From Lachnospiraceae bacterium (GTDB lineage Bacteria; Bacillota; Clostridia; Lachnospirales; Lachnospiraceae): a stretch of DNA of 64,000 nt. Position numbers and translations under genes: made by a program. The stretch lies in the NCBI GenBank assembly GCA_017399445.1, contig JAFQCM010000105.1, positions 1 through 64,000 on the forward strand, in the 5' to 3' direction. The notes under the pieces are model-generated. The model did no database searches and was not told where the DNA came from. It saw nothing but the letters and a program-made list of their open reading frames with translations. Position 1 is the stretch's first letter; each line of letters starts with the position of its first letter. Positions 16,376 through 26,937 of this stretch are shown one piece after another.

Positions 16376-17059
16376 ATGGGGGTAATGAAGATTGGCGACT
16401 TAGAAGAAAAGCAGAAGCTTAGCATTGAGGTGATTGCAAAAGGTGGGAGATTGGAATACGAAGTAGAAACTTTATTTTCAGAAGCTGGAGCAACCTTTAT
16501 TGAACCTATACGCTATAAGAATCAAATCATTGATTTTATGCATTCTGATATGCTTATTAATGTAATTTATTCAAGAAGTGGGGAAAAACCAATTGAGTGG
16601 CGAGGATGTTATATCAAAGCTATAGAATACAAAGGGAAACATTATCATGCCATTGTTTGTAAAAATGTAGGAGTAGAAGTAAATAGAAGGGGCTGTTTAA
16701 GGATTTTTGTAGGAGAACCAGGAAGCGTACTAATGGGAGGAACCAGAAAAACTCTCAAAGTTACGGTGAAGGATGTTAGTGCCAATGGATTTTCCTTTCT
16801 GTGTGAGCAGGGTGAAAGCGGAAAACCAGGCGAGGAAGTAAGTCTTTCCTTCGAGGACCGTACTCATCATGTGCGATTTACTTTGGATGGAAAACTGGTA
16901 AGAACAATAGAAGAAGAGGATGGACGTATTCTATGTGGTTGCCAACTGGATGCAGCGCATAAGGGTATAGAGGAATATATCGCACAACGTCAAAGGGAAC
17001 AAGCACGACATGTACAGAAACAGTTAATAGAACGAACAAAAGAAAATTTATACAGATAG
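16376..17059 (+). CDS. PilZ domain protein (YcgR-like, cyclic-di-GMP binding)
   Basis: The 227-residue protein has an N-terminal YcgR-like beta domain (residues about 1-100) and a C-terminal PilZ domain. The c-di-GMP binding residues are visible as RRGCLR (RxxxR) and DVSANG (DxSxxG). In motile bacteria such proteins slow or stop flagella, or adjust surface properties, when c-di-GMP is high. No flagellar genes are in the window, although a chemotaxis receptor is. RBS AAAGGAGTTG precedes the ATG. Confidence 0.9.
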   Translation: MGVMKIGDLEEKQKLSIEVIAKGGRLEYEVETLFSEAGATFIEPIRYKNQIIDFMHSDMLINVIYSRSGEKPIEWRGCYIKAIEYKGKHYHAIVCKNVGVEVNRRGCLRIFVGEPGSVLMGGTRKTLKVTVKDVSANGFSFLCEQGESGKPGEEVSLSFEDRTHHVRFTLDGKLVRTIEEEDGRILCGCQLDAAHKGIEEYIAQRQREQARHVQKQLIERTKENLYR

Positions 17060-17292
17060 TAATTAATGGGAAGGAGCTAAAAGTTTCTTCCCATTTTTGT
17101 GCATTTTATACAGAAAAAATACGTAGAAAAGTAACAAAAACAATAGTGCAAAATTGTATATGTTATAAAAATGTAAAGAATATGTAACAAATCTATTGAA
17201 AAACCGTTATAATTGCTATACAATAAAAAAGTGAGAAGAAAAAAATGTGCAAATTATATAAAAGAAGGTATTTTTTAAGGAGAGAATGTTTC

Positions 17293-18453
17293 ATGAATTT
17301 TAAGAAAATGAATGCGTGGCTTATGGCTGTATCCCTTACAGCTACCACAGTAGGTGTAAATGGAGTACCAATCCATGCAGATGCAGCACAGCCTGGCATG
17401 AAGAGGGAAGTAAATGAAGAAACATTAAGAGAAAACGGGTTAGAAGTAAGTACAGTAGCAAAAAAGTATGATGTAGATGAAAATGGAAAAGTTACAAAGT
17501 ATAATGGAACAGAAGAGAATGTTTTTATTCCAAATAAAAAGAATGGAAGGCAGATTCAAGAAATCGTACAGGGGGTATTTCAGAATCAGCAAAACATTCA
17601 CTCAGTAGTAATTTCAGAAGGAATTACAAAAATTGGACAAGATGCATTTTTTAATTGCAAAGCCTTAAAATATGTAGTAGTACCATCTACAGTTACAGAA
17701 ATTGAAAGAGAAGCTTTTCAAAATTGTGAAAGCTTAGAAGAAATTGATTTATCAAAAACTTCTATTACAAAAATAGCAGAAGGTACATTTAAAAACTGTA
17801 AAAATTTAAAGAAAGTAATTTTGCCAGAGGGACTTCTTTCTATAGAAGCAGATGCTTTTATGGGGTGCGGTCAGCTTGCAGATATTAACATGGAAAACCT
17901 GCAGAGCTTAGGCAGAATTGGAAGTGGAGCATTTGGAAATTGTATTTCCTTAACAAATGTTGTGTTACCGGAAAGTGTCACAAGAATATCTAATGGAGCT
18001 TTTGCTAATTGCATACAACTTCAGACAATTACTATTCCGGCAAGAGTTACAGAATTTGGACAAGCAGTTTTAACAGGAAATTCAAATGTAACAATAAAAG
18101 GCACCATCAATTCGCTTGCGTACGATTATGCTAAGAAAAAGGATATAAGCTTCCAACCAGTATCCGAAGAAATTCTTGTGTCATCCATAGAACTTTCAGG
18201 AACAGACATAACACTGGATAAAGAAAATATAAAGAAATTAAATATCTCGGAAGGAACAGAAATTTCAGTAAATGTTAAAGTGTCATCAGATGCAACCGAT
18301 CAGAATGTCTGTTGGGAATGTGAAAAAGAAGGAATTGTGGAAATTTCAAAAGATGGAGTAATCAAAGCACTGAAAAAAGGATTCACCGCAGTGGTTGTTA
18401 GGGCCGCTGGAGGAGTCAATAAAACAGATTATATGGAAATTAATGTAATATAG
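17293..18453 (+). CDS. Secreted BspA-type leucine-rich repeat protein with Ig-like domain
   Basis: A signal peptide (residues 1-~30) is followed by about seven BspA/TpLRR repeats of roughly 23 residues, with cores such as IGQDAFFNCKALKYVVVPSTV and IEREAFQNCESL. The C-terminal ~95 residues form a Big2-like Ig domain (SSIELSGTDITLDKEN to the end). Such proteins are exported and often adhere to host or other surfaces. No LPxTG or wall anchor is seen, so the mode of retention is unclear. ATG 17293 follows AAGGAGAGA; the upstream ATG at 17245 would give no proper signal peptide. Confidence 0.88.
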   Translation: MNFKKMNAWLMAVSLTATTVGVNGVPIHADAAQPGMKREVNEETLRENGLEVSTVAKKYDVDENGKVTKYNGTEENVFIPNKKNGRQIQEIVQGVFQNQQNIHSVVISEGITKIGQDAFFNCKALKYVVVPSTVTEIEREAFQNCESLEEIDLSKTSITKIAEGTFKNCKNLKKVILPEGLLSIEADAFMGCGQLADINMENLQSLGRIGSGAFGNCISLTNVVLPESVTRISNGAFANCIQLQTITIPARVTEFGQAVLTGNSNVTIKGTINSLAYDYAKKKDISFQPVSEEILVSSIELSGTDITLDKENIKKLNISEGTEISVNVKVSSDATDQNVCWECEKEGIVEISKDGVIKALKKGFTAVVVRAAGGVNKTDYMEINVI

Positions 18454-18570
18454 CCACTCCTTTATTTATTATATATGAAAGAGACATATACTAGTTTTGT
18501 ATGTGTCTTTTTTTGCGTGGAGATTCAATGACGGAGGTTGGGAAGCAGCGCCAATGCTTTCTAAGAAGAC

Positions 18571-18675
18571 GAGACAACGCTCCGCCGAACTAACTATTAA
18601 CTACGACTAAGACTCTCGGATCAAGACCTCGAGCCTAAGTCTCCGTAAATAGTTAGTTCGTCGCAGCGTTGTCTC
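18571..18675. repeat. Large imperfect inverted repeat, family 2
   Basis: Arms at 18571-18598 and 18648-18675 (28 bp, two mismatches) can form a long hairpin. Both arms and the sequence TTAACTACGACTAAGACTCTCGG match the repeat at 7190-7272 in opposite orientations. It lies between the BspA-type gene and the heat-shock operon and codes for nothing recognisable. Confidence 0.7.
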
Positions 18676-18787
18676 AGCCTGCTTCTCCCACCCTGGCTCC
18701 CTCTCCTAGTCGTCCCCTCAGCCAACCCTTTAAACAAGCGGAAAAGTATAAAAAGAAAATAAATTTTATAAAATAATGAAAAGAGGG

Positions 18788-18816
18788 TTGACTTTTCCCC
18801 CACGCAGTGCTATGTT
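18788..18816 (+). promoter_or_regulatory. Sigma-A promoter of the hrcA operon
   Basis: TTGACT (18788-18793) and TATGTT (18811-18816) are 17 bp apart. The start of transcription would be near 18823, so the CIRCE element falls in the leader, as is usual for this operon. Confidence 0.7.
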
Positions 18817-18829
18817 AAGTACATGAGTG

Positions 18830-18856
18830 TTAGCACTCCACATAAACGAGTGCTAA
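18830..18856. promoter_or_regulatory. CIRCE operator (HrcA binding site)
   Basis: TTAGCACTC-N9-GAGTGCTAA is a perfect match to the CIRCE inverted repeat. HrcA binds it to repress the operon, and heat shock relieves repression. Confidence 0.98.
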
Positions 18857-18879
18857 CAAGCAGGAAGGAAGTGAATGGA

Positions 18880-19908
18880 TTGGAGCTGGATGAAAGAAAA
18901 ACGAAAATATTAGAAGCTATTATTGGTAACTATTTAGAAACAGGAGAACCTGTTGGCTCAAGAACAATTTCAAAATATACAGATTTGAATTTAAGTTCTG
19001 CAACCATTCGAAATGAAATGTCTGATTTAGAGGAAATGGGTTACATTATTCAGCCTCATACATCAGCCGGAAGAATTCCTTCCGATAAAGGTTATCGTTT
19101 CTATGTGGACCGTATTATGGAAGACAAGGAAAAGACCGTTTCAGAAATGAAAGATCTGATGATTGAAAAAGCAGATAAAATGGAGCTGGTATTAAAGCAG
19201 GTAGTAAAAGTGCTGGCAAATAATACCAACTATGCAGCAATGGTTTCTGCCCCTTCCTATCATAGAAATAAGCTTAAATTTATTCAGCTTTCTCAAGTGG
19301 ATACAGAACAGATTTTAGCAGTGGTAGTAGTAGAAGGGAATATTGTAAAGAATAAAATCATTGATGTAAGAGAAAATCTTGATAATGAAACGATTTTAAA
19401 ATTGAATATGCTTCTGAATACCAACCTAAATGGCTTGAGTCTGGAAGAAATTAATCTTGGAATGATTTCCAAGTTAAAAGAGCAGGCAGGCATTCACAGT
19501 GACATTGTCAGTGAAGTGCTAGATGCGGTAGCAGAGGCAATCAGAATTGATGATGACCTTGAAATTTACACCAGTGGAGCAACCAATATTTTCAAATATC
19601 CTGAATTAAGTGATAGTGAAAAAGCCAGTGAACTGATTAATACCTTTGAAGAAAAGAAACCATTATCTGAACTGGTACAGGAAACATTGTCAGATGAAAA
19701 CAACACAGGAATTCAGGTTTACATTGGAAATGAGACACCGGTTCAGGCAATGAAAGACTGCAGTGTAATTACTGCAACTTATGAATTGGAAGAAGGAATG
19801 CAGGGAACCATAGGAATTATTGGTCCAAAGAGAATGGATTACGAAAAATCCTTAAATGCCATGAAAACTCTTATGGCACAGTTAGACAATATATTTAAGA
19901 AAACATAA
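18880..19908 (+). CDS. hrcA: Heat-inducible transcription repressor HrcA
   Basis: The 342-residue protein starts MELDERKTKILEAIIGNYLE, typical of HrcA, with a winged-helix N-terminus (GSRTISKYTDLNLSSATIRN) and a GAF-like middle. It binds CIRCE with help from GroE chaperonins. I chose TTG 18880 because AGGAAGGAAG lies about nine bases upstream and the product matches the family start. The in-frame ATG at 18823 would sit at the transcription start and translate through CIRCE, so it is rejected. First gene of hrcA-grpE-dnaK-dnaJ. Confidence 0.93.
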   Translation: MELDERKTKILEAIIGNYLETGEPVGSRTISKYTDLNLSSATIRNEMSDLEEMGYIIQPHTSAGRIPSDKGYRFYVDRIMEDKEKTVSEMKDLMIEKADKMELVLKQVVKVLANNTNYAAMVSAPSYHRNKLKFIQLSQVDTEQILAVVVVEGNIVKNKIIDVRENLDNETILKLNMLLNTNLNGLSLEEINLGMISKLKEQAGIHSDIVSEVLDAVAEAIRIDDDLEIYTSGATNIFKYPELSDSEKASELINTFEEKKPLSELVQETLSDENNTGIQVYIGNETPVQAMKDCSVITATYELEEGMQGTIGIIGPKRMDYEKSLNAMKTLMAQLDNIFKKT

Positions 19909-19926
19909 GGAAAGGTGGAAGATATA

Positions 19927-20550
19927 GTGGCAGAACAGAAAAAAGAGATACTGGAAGAAGAAATCGCAGAAGAAAATGAAAATAATGAAGAAGCAGAGGA
20001 AACTTTGGAAGGTACCGTAGAAGAAACAGAAGAGGTTTTAGAAGAAGGTACTGAAGAAGAGGGAACCAAGGAAGAAGGAACCAAGAAGTCTTTATTTGGA
20101 AAGAAGAAAAAAGACAAAAAGGATGAACAGATAGAAGAGCTTACAGACAGATTAAAAAGACAGATGGCAGAATTTGATAACTTCCGTAAACGTACAGAAA
20201 AAGAAAAAACACAAATGTACGAAATCGGAGCAAAAAGTGTTATTGAAAAAATTCTCCCTGTGATAGATAACTTTGAAAGAGGATTTGCAACAGTAACAGA
20301 AGAAGGAAAAGCAGATCCATTTGTAGAAGGTATGGATAAGGTTTACAAGCAGATGATGACAACCTTAAATGAAATTGGTGTTACACCAATCGAGGCATTA
20401 GGCGAAGAGTTTAATCCTGATTTCCATAACGCAGTAATGCATGTGGAAGATGAAGAAGCAGGAGAAAATGTAATTGTAGAAGAATTCCAAAAAGGATATC
20501 TATATAAAGAAACAGTAGTAAGACATAGTATGGTAAAAGTCGCGAATTAG
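19927..20550 (+). CDS. grpE: Nucleotide exchange factor GrpE
   Basis: GrpE releases ADP from DnaK. The first ~70 residues are a very acidic low-complexity tail (EE-rich, with GTEEEGTKEEGTKK). Then comes the coiled coil EQIEELTDRLKRQMAEFDNFRKRTEKEK and the C-terminal beta domain (GVTPIEALGEEFNPDFHNAV). GTG 19927 is preferred, with AAGGTGG eight bases upstream; GTG 19915 is an alternative. The long acidic extension is more repetitive than usual. Confidence 0.93.
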   Translation: MAEQKKEILEEEIAEENENNEEAEETLEGTVEETEEVLEEGTEEEGTKEEGTKKSLFGKKKKDKKDEQIEELTDRLKRQMAEFDNFRKRTEKEKTQMYEIGAKSVIEKILPVIDNFERGFATVTEEGKADPFVEGMDKVYKQMMTTLNEIGVTPIEALGEEFNPDFHNAVMHVEDEEAGENVIVEEFQKGYLYKETVVRHSMVKVAN

Positions 20551-20650
20551 ACTTTGAGTACTTAGCGATACATTGAACACTTAGCCAGGTGTTTTCGAGC
20601 CGTAGCCCACGGAACTATGGAGCCAAACAAGAATATTATAGAAAAATTAG

Positions 20651-22537
<1,887 letters not shown>

Positions 22538-22566
22538 TATACCAAAGGACTTAAATAATTGTTATC

Positions 22567-22594
22567 TTAGGGACATAGATTTCTGTGTCCCTAA
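22567..22594 (+). other. Hairpin between dnaK and dnaJ
   Basis: TTAGGGACA pairs with TGTCCCTAA around a ten-base loop. No T-run follows, so it is more likely an mRNA processing or stabilising structure, or a weak attenuator, than a full terminator. Confidence 0.6.
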
Positions 22595-22620
22595 TGTAGT
22601 AGTATGGAAGGGATAAAAAT

Positions 22621-23799
22621 ATGGCAGAGAGTAAAAGAGATTGTTATGAAGTCTTAGGCGTTGACAGAGGCGCCGATGATGCCACAATTAAAAAAGCATA
22701 TCGTCAGCTTGCGAAAAAGTATCATCCGGATATGAACCCGGGAGATGCAGAAGCAGAAAAGAAATTTAAAGAAGCTTCTGAGGCATATGCAATACTTAGT
22801 GATCCGGATAAAAGAAGACAGTATGATCAGTTTGGTCATTCTGCATTTGATGGTGGTGCCGGCGGCGCTGGTGGATTCGGAGGATTCGATTTCAACGGTG
22901 CAGATATGGGTGATATCTTTGGTGATATTTTTGGTGACTTATTTGGCGGTGGAAGACGTCAGTCTTCAAATAATGGACCAATGAAGGGTGCCAATATCAG
23001 AACCAGTGTAAGGGTTACCTTTGAAGAAGCAGTTTTTGGCTGTGAAAAAGAAATTGAATTGAATCTGAAAGATGAATGTGGTACCTGTAAAGGAACCGGT
23101 GCAAAACCAGGCACAAGTCCACAGACTTGTAGCAAGTGTGGTGGTAAAGGTCAGGTGGTATTTACCCAGCAGTCTTTATTTGGTATGGTTCGTAATGTAC
23201 AGACCTGTCCGGATTGTGGCGGTAAAGGTAAAGTGGTAAAAGAAAAATGTCCGGATTGTTACGGAAGTGGTTACATTACCAGAAAGAAGAAAATCCAGGT
23301 ATCTATCCCTGCAGGTATTGATAACGGACAGAGCATCCGTATCAGAGAAAAAGGAGAACCAGGTGTTAATGGTGGACCAAGAGGAGACTTGCTGGTAGAA
23401 GTAGTAGTTTCCCGTCATCCAATCTTCCAGAGACAGGATACCAATATTTTCTCTACAGCTCCAATTTCCTTTGCACAGGCAGCATTAGGTGGAGAAGTAA
23501 GAATTAGCACTGTAGATGGTGATGTAATGTATGATGTGAAACCGGGTACTCAGACAGATACCAAGGTACGCTTAAAAGGAAAGGGTGTTCCTTCCCTTAG
23601 AAATAAAAATGTACGTGGTGACCATTATGTAACTTTAGTAGTACAGGTACCAGAAAAATTAAATGAAGAAGCAAAAGATTTACTTCGTAAATTTGATGCA
23701 GTAACAGGTAACAGCCTTGCAAAAGCAGATGGAACCGGGGCAGAAAAGCCAAAGAAGAAAGGCTTTATGGATAAGGTGAAAGAGGCTTTCGAGGATTAA
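22621..23799 (+). CDS. dnaJ: Co-chaperone DnaJ (Hsp40)
   Basis: The protein (392 residues) has an N-terminal J domain with the HPD motif ([10 protein letters not shown]), a Gly/Phe-rich linker (about 75-110), four CxxCxGxG zinc-binding repeats ([32 protein letters not shown]), and a C-terminal substrate-binding region. It stimulates DnaK ATPase and delivers clients. RBS GGAAGGGAT precedes the ATG. Last gene of the heat-shock operon, closed by a terminator. Confidence 0.98.
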   Translation: MAESKRDCYEVLGVDRGADDATIKKAYRQLAKKYHPDMNPGDAEAEKKFKEASEAYAILSDPDKRRQYDQFGHSAFDGGAGGAGGFGGFDFNGADMGDIFGDIFGDLFGGGRRQSSNNGPMKGANIRTSVRVTFEEAVFGCEKEIELNLKDECGTCKGTGAKPGTSPQTCSKCGGKGQVVFTQQSLFGMVRNVQTCPDCGGKGKVVKEKCPDCYGSGYITRKKKIQVSIPAGIDNGQSIRIREKGEPGVNGGPRGDLLVEVVVSRHPIFQRQDTNIFSTAPISFAQAALGGEVRISTVDGDVMYDVKPGTQTDTKVRLKGKGVPSLRNKNVRGDHYVTLVVQVPEKLNEEAKDLLRKFDAVTGNSLAKADGTGAEKPKKKGFMDKVKEAFED

Positions 23800-23824
23800 A
23801 TTTTATAATATGTGATGAAAGATT

Positions 23825-23874
23825 CCCGCAGAATGCTGTGAAAAGCAGTATTTTGTGGGTATTTTTTTGATTTT
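23825..23874 (+). terminator. Intrinsic terminator after dnaJ
   Basis: CCCGCA pairs with TGTGGG, and GAATGCT with AGCAGTATT (one bulge), followed by TATTTTTTTG. Confidence 0.75.
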
Positions 23875-24058
23875 TAAGTAGTATTGTGTTACAATATAGC
23901 TATGCTAAAACAGTGGAGGGAAAGTGTACTAAAAATATTAGAATTGTTTCAAAATGAAAAGAAATATTGAAAACATATGTTGGATATAGTGAAATATGAA
24001 ATTGGAATAAAGATAAAAAAATAATATCAAACTTCAAGAGGATTTAAGGGGGGATTAT

Positions 24059-24784
24059 ATGCAGATAAATATAGGAATATGTGATGATGAAAAAGTGCTA
24101 TGTACACAATTAGAAGAAACATTAGCAGAAATACTTACAAAAGAAAAAGTGGAATATGAAATAGAGGTGTTCTGGACAGGTAAAAGTTTGTGTGAAAGTA
24201 TGAAAGAAATGAAATATGATTTAATATTTCTGGATATTGAGCTGCCGGATATGGACGGAATTGCTATAGGAAATTATATAAGAGAAACGTTGCATGATGA
24301 GCGGGTACAGATTGCATATATCTCTATGAAGGGAGAATATGCATTAAGACTTTTCGACTTTCGTCCTATCAATTTTCTGGTAAAACCATTAGACTGGGAA
24401 AAAGTGAAAAAGGTGATAGATAAATATCTGGTTCTGGCGGAAAATGGAATGCAGTTATTTACATATAAGAAAAAGTTCCAGTATTATAAAATTTCTTTGG
24501 AGGACGTTTTGTATTTTGAAAATAAGGGACGAAAAATTCATATTCATACACTGGATGGAAAACAGGATGATGAATTTTATGGTTCTATGGAGGATGTTTA
24601 TTCCAAAATAAAGAGAAATCAATTTTTGTTTATAAATCAGTCATTTATAGTTAATTTTCGATATATCAGCAGATATAAGTATGAATTTGTGGAATTAGTG
24701 AATGGAAAGGAACTGCCTGTCAGCCAGTCCCGAAGACCGACAATTCGGACTAGGTACTTAGAATTAGAGGAGGCTGAAATGTAG
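24059..24784 (+). CDS. LytTR response regulator (AgrA-like, module B)
   Basis: The 241-residue protein has a receiver domain (CDDEKV acidic pocket; phospho-acceptor Asp in LIFLDIELPDMDGIAIG; Lys in FLVKPLD) and a C-terminal LytTR domain with INQSFIVNFRYISRY. It resembles the module A regulator closely (GICDD, LDIE, GNYIRE). It would be activated by the kinase that starts at its stop codon, and its likely target is the agrD-agrB-subtilase operon just downstream. RBS AAGGGGGG precedes the ATG. Confidence 0.92.
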   Translation: MQINIGICDDEKVLCTQLEETLAEILTKEKVEYEIEVFWTGKSLCESMKEMKYDLIFLDIELPDMDGIAIGNYIRETLHDERVQIAYISMKGEYALRLFDFRPINFLVKPLDWEKVKKVIDKYLVLAENGMQLFTYKKKFQYYKISLEDVLYFENKGRKIHIHTLDGKQDDEFYGSMEDVYSKIKRNQFLFINQSFIVNFRYISRYKYEFVELVNGKELPVSQSRRPTIRTRYLELEEAEM

Positions 24785-26100
24785 TGGAAGAAGTTTTGAA
24801 TAATTTTACGTTGTTATTATCAAATGGGTTGGCAACGTATATTATATATCGGTTTATGCATGTGTTTTTTGAAAAGCGTGCGGTGGATAAGAAAGTGGCG
24901 GTATTGGCGTATGTGGTGCAGTATGTAATATCTGCTATTGGACTTGTCTGGGTTACATATCCAATAGTAAATGTGTTTATTGCACTTCTTTGCTATGGAA
25001 TTATTACATGGTGTTATGAGGGAACTTTTTGGAAAAAAATAACTGTTGTAGCAATTGGTTATTTAACTGGATTTATGGTAGAACTTTTTGTAATGTTTTT
25101 GATAAGTAAAGAAAGCATTCTACCCATGGAGAAACGACATTTCGATGCATATATTACAATTGTAATACAATGCATTATTTGGATTATTGTTTTGGTGATT
25201 GATAATTTTTTAAAACATGTTCAAAAAAGAGAAAATATACCTGTTTCTTTTGCAATTGCTATTGTGGGAGAGATGGTGATGATTATTATCTTAGAATTTT
25301 TGATTTTTCAACAAAACGGAATTAATAGTACTATTCGAATAGCATCTGTAATGGTTGTTACATTTATTTTTCTGATAATAATTTATTTGTATGCTTCATT
25401 AGCGACTATTGCAGAGGAACAGACAAAAAATCAGATGATAAAAAGAGAGAAAGATTATTATCACAAACAAGCAGAATTATTACAAAATAATAGTGAAGAA
25501 TTAAGAGAGTTCAGACACGATCTTAAAAATAAAATGCTAGTGTTATATGAACTGCTAGAGAAAAATGAAACAAGAGAAGCAGTTAATTATCTTCGGAAAT
25601 TGGCAGAAAGAATAGAACTAGTACAGACTTATAGCCAATCGGGAAATGTTGTAATAGATAGTATTATAAACTACAAATTAAGTCAGGCAGAAAAGCAAGG
25701 ATGTCGTATACAGACAGAGATTTTTTTGCCAAGTAAAATTTTAATAGAAGAAGATGATTTGATAGTTGTTATAGGAAATTTGCTGGATAATGCCATTGAG
25801 GCAATTGAAAAGTTAAAAGAAAATAAATATATTCAAGTAAAAATAAAATATGACAGAGGATGTTTACTTGTAAAAGTAGTAAATAGTTTTGACAGTCATG
25901 TGATAGTGAAAAAAGGAAAGTTACAAACCAGAAAAGGAAAACAAGAATTCCATGGAATAGGATTACAGAGCGTGCAAAATGTTGTGGACAAATATCAGGG
26001 AGAGTTGAAACTTACATATAAAGAGAAAATGTTTTCTGTAGGAGTCGTAATATATCCTAGAGAAGAATATGGCAGGTGCGATAAAAAAATTAAACTTTAG
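24784..26100 (+). CDS. AgrC-like GHKL sensor kinase (module B)
   Basis: This kinase (438 residues) begins at GTG 24784, overlapping the regulator stop by one base; GGAGG lies 10 bases upstream. About six or seven membrane segments fill residues 5-215. The phospho-acceptor helix has LREFRHDLKNKM, and the GHKL ATPase domain has N-box GNLLDNAIEAIE and G-box HGIGLQSVQNVVDKYQG. It would detect the module B autoinducing peptide at the membrane and phosphorylate the regulator. It is complete, unlike the module A kinase. Confidence 0.92.
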   Translation: MEEVLNNFTLLLSNGLATYIIYRFMHVFFEKRAVDKKVAVLAYVVQYVISAIGLVWVTYPIVNVFIALLCYGIITWCYEGTFWKKITVVAIGYLTGFMVELFVMFLISKESILPMEKRHFDAYITIVIQCIIWIIVLVIDNFLKHVQKRENIPVSFAIAIVGEMVMIIILEFLIFQQNGINSTIRIASVMVVTFIFLIIIYLYASLATIAEEQTKNQMIKREKDYYHKQAELLQNNSEELREFRHDLKNKMLVLYELLEKNETREAVNYLRKLAERIELVQTYSQSGNVVIDSIINYKLSQAEKQGCRIQTEIFLPSKILIEEDDLIVVIGNLLDNAIEAIEKLKENKYIQVKIKYDRGCLLVKVVNSFDSHVIVKKGKLQTRKGKQEFHGIGLQSVQNVVDKYQGELKLTYKEKMFSVGVVIYPREEYGRCDKKIKL

Positions 26101-26136
26101 TTTTTTACAAAACCATATATAAAAAATGACAACATT

Positions 26137-26165
26137 CGGCACAATAGAAAAAAATGTGATAGGAT
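26137..26165 (+). promoter_or_regulatory. Promoter-like element upstream of agrD (module B)
   Basis: CGGCACAAT (26137-26145), eight bases, then ATGTG-N-TA match the element at 3212-3240 with identical spacing. CGGCAC falls 17 bp from an extended -10 (TGA TAGGAT, ending 26165). The agrD start is 32 bp downstream. It would allow agrDB and the subtilase to be switched separately from the regulator-kinase pair. Confidence 0.5.
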
Positions 26166-26196
26166 AATGGCGTCGAAAGTGAGAGAGGAGATTATA

Positions 26197-26340
26197 ATGA
26201 AAAAAGGAAAAAAAATAATTTTAAAAGAAATGGCTAATTGGGCATATACAACAGCCAAAAAAGAAGCAAATTCTGTATGCTATGGATTTTTTTGTCAGCC
26301 TAAGCTTCCAGAAAAAGTAAAAAGCCTAAGAAAATGGTAA
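26197..26340 (+). CDS. agrD: AgrD-like autoinducing peptide precursor (module B)
   Basis: The 47-residue product follows a GAGAGGAG ribosome site. It has a Lys/Trp amphipathic leader (MKKGKKIILKEMANWAY), a core EANSVCYGFF, and a tail CQPKLPEKVKSL close to the module A tail QPKEPKEV. The ring Cys lies ten residues before the conserved Pro, as in Staphylococcus AgrD, so the predicted ring is CYGFF (inference). A second Cys follows the ring directly. The gene overlaps agrB by 7 bp. Confidence 0.88.
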   Translation: MKKGKKIILKEMANWAYTTAKKEANSVCYGFFCQPKLPEKVKSLRKW

Positions 26341-26912
26341 TGCTTAATCGAGTTACAGAGCATATAGTGACATATTTGGTACAACAAGGCGTAATAGAAA
26401 GTGAACAAAGAGAGATTTATTTTTATGGATTTCATAGGGGATTTGTGGATGGAATTAATATTATATCTCTCATCCTAATAAGTCTTTTCTTTGGACAACT
26501 ATTAGAAGCAGTTGTTTTTATTATAGCATTTCGGCTACTACGCAGTTATGCGGGTGGCTATCATGCAAAAACACAATGGCACTGCTATTTTCTTACCATG
26601 TTTACAATTGTTACTGCACTTTCGATAATCAAGTATATTAATGTAAGTATGATAGTAAGTGTAGCATTGTGGATGCTTTCAGGTGTGATAATTTTTCTAT
26701 GGTCACCAGTAGAGGCGGAGAACAAGCCGTTAGATGAAATAGAAATAAGAATCTATGGGAAAAAGGCAAAACTAATATTCCTTATGGAAACAATATGTTT
26801 TTTAGTAAGCCTTGCTTGTAATTGGATATCCATGTATGAGAGCATTTTGTTAGCAGTTATCTGTACAAGTATGTCATTGGTGGTTGCAAATGTGAAAAAG
26901 TTAAAAAGTTAA
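26334..26912 (+). CDS. agrB: AgrB-like autoinducing peptide protease (module B)
   Basis: The 192-residue membrane protein has the accessory gene regulator B layout: about five or six membrane segments and the conserved LLRSYAGGYHAKTQWHC segment. The catalytic His77 and Cys84 fall at the same numbers as in Staphylococcus AgrB. It would cut the AgrD tail and form the thiolactone. ATG 26334 overlaps the agrD stop; translation is probably coupled. The subtilase gene starts 25 bp after its stop. Confidence 0.93.
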   Translation: MVMLNRVTEHIVTYLVQQGVIESEQREIYFYGFHRGFVDGINIISLILISLFFGQLLEAVVFIIAFRLLRSYAGGYHAKTQWHCYFLTMFTIVTALSIIKYINVSMIVSVALWMLSGVIIFLWSPVEAENKPLDEIEIRIYGKKAKLIFLMETICFLVSLACNWISMYESILLAVICTSMSLVVANVKKLKS

Positions 26913-26937
26913 AAGTACAAATTTGAAAGAATATAAA

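Noticed and set aside
18823-18879. N-terminal extension of HrcA from ATG 18823
   Set aside because: It would begin at the predicted transcription start and translate through CIRCE; TTG 18880 has a ribosome site and matches the family start.
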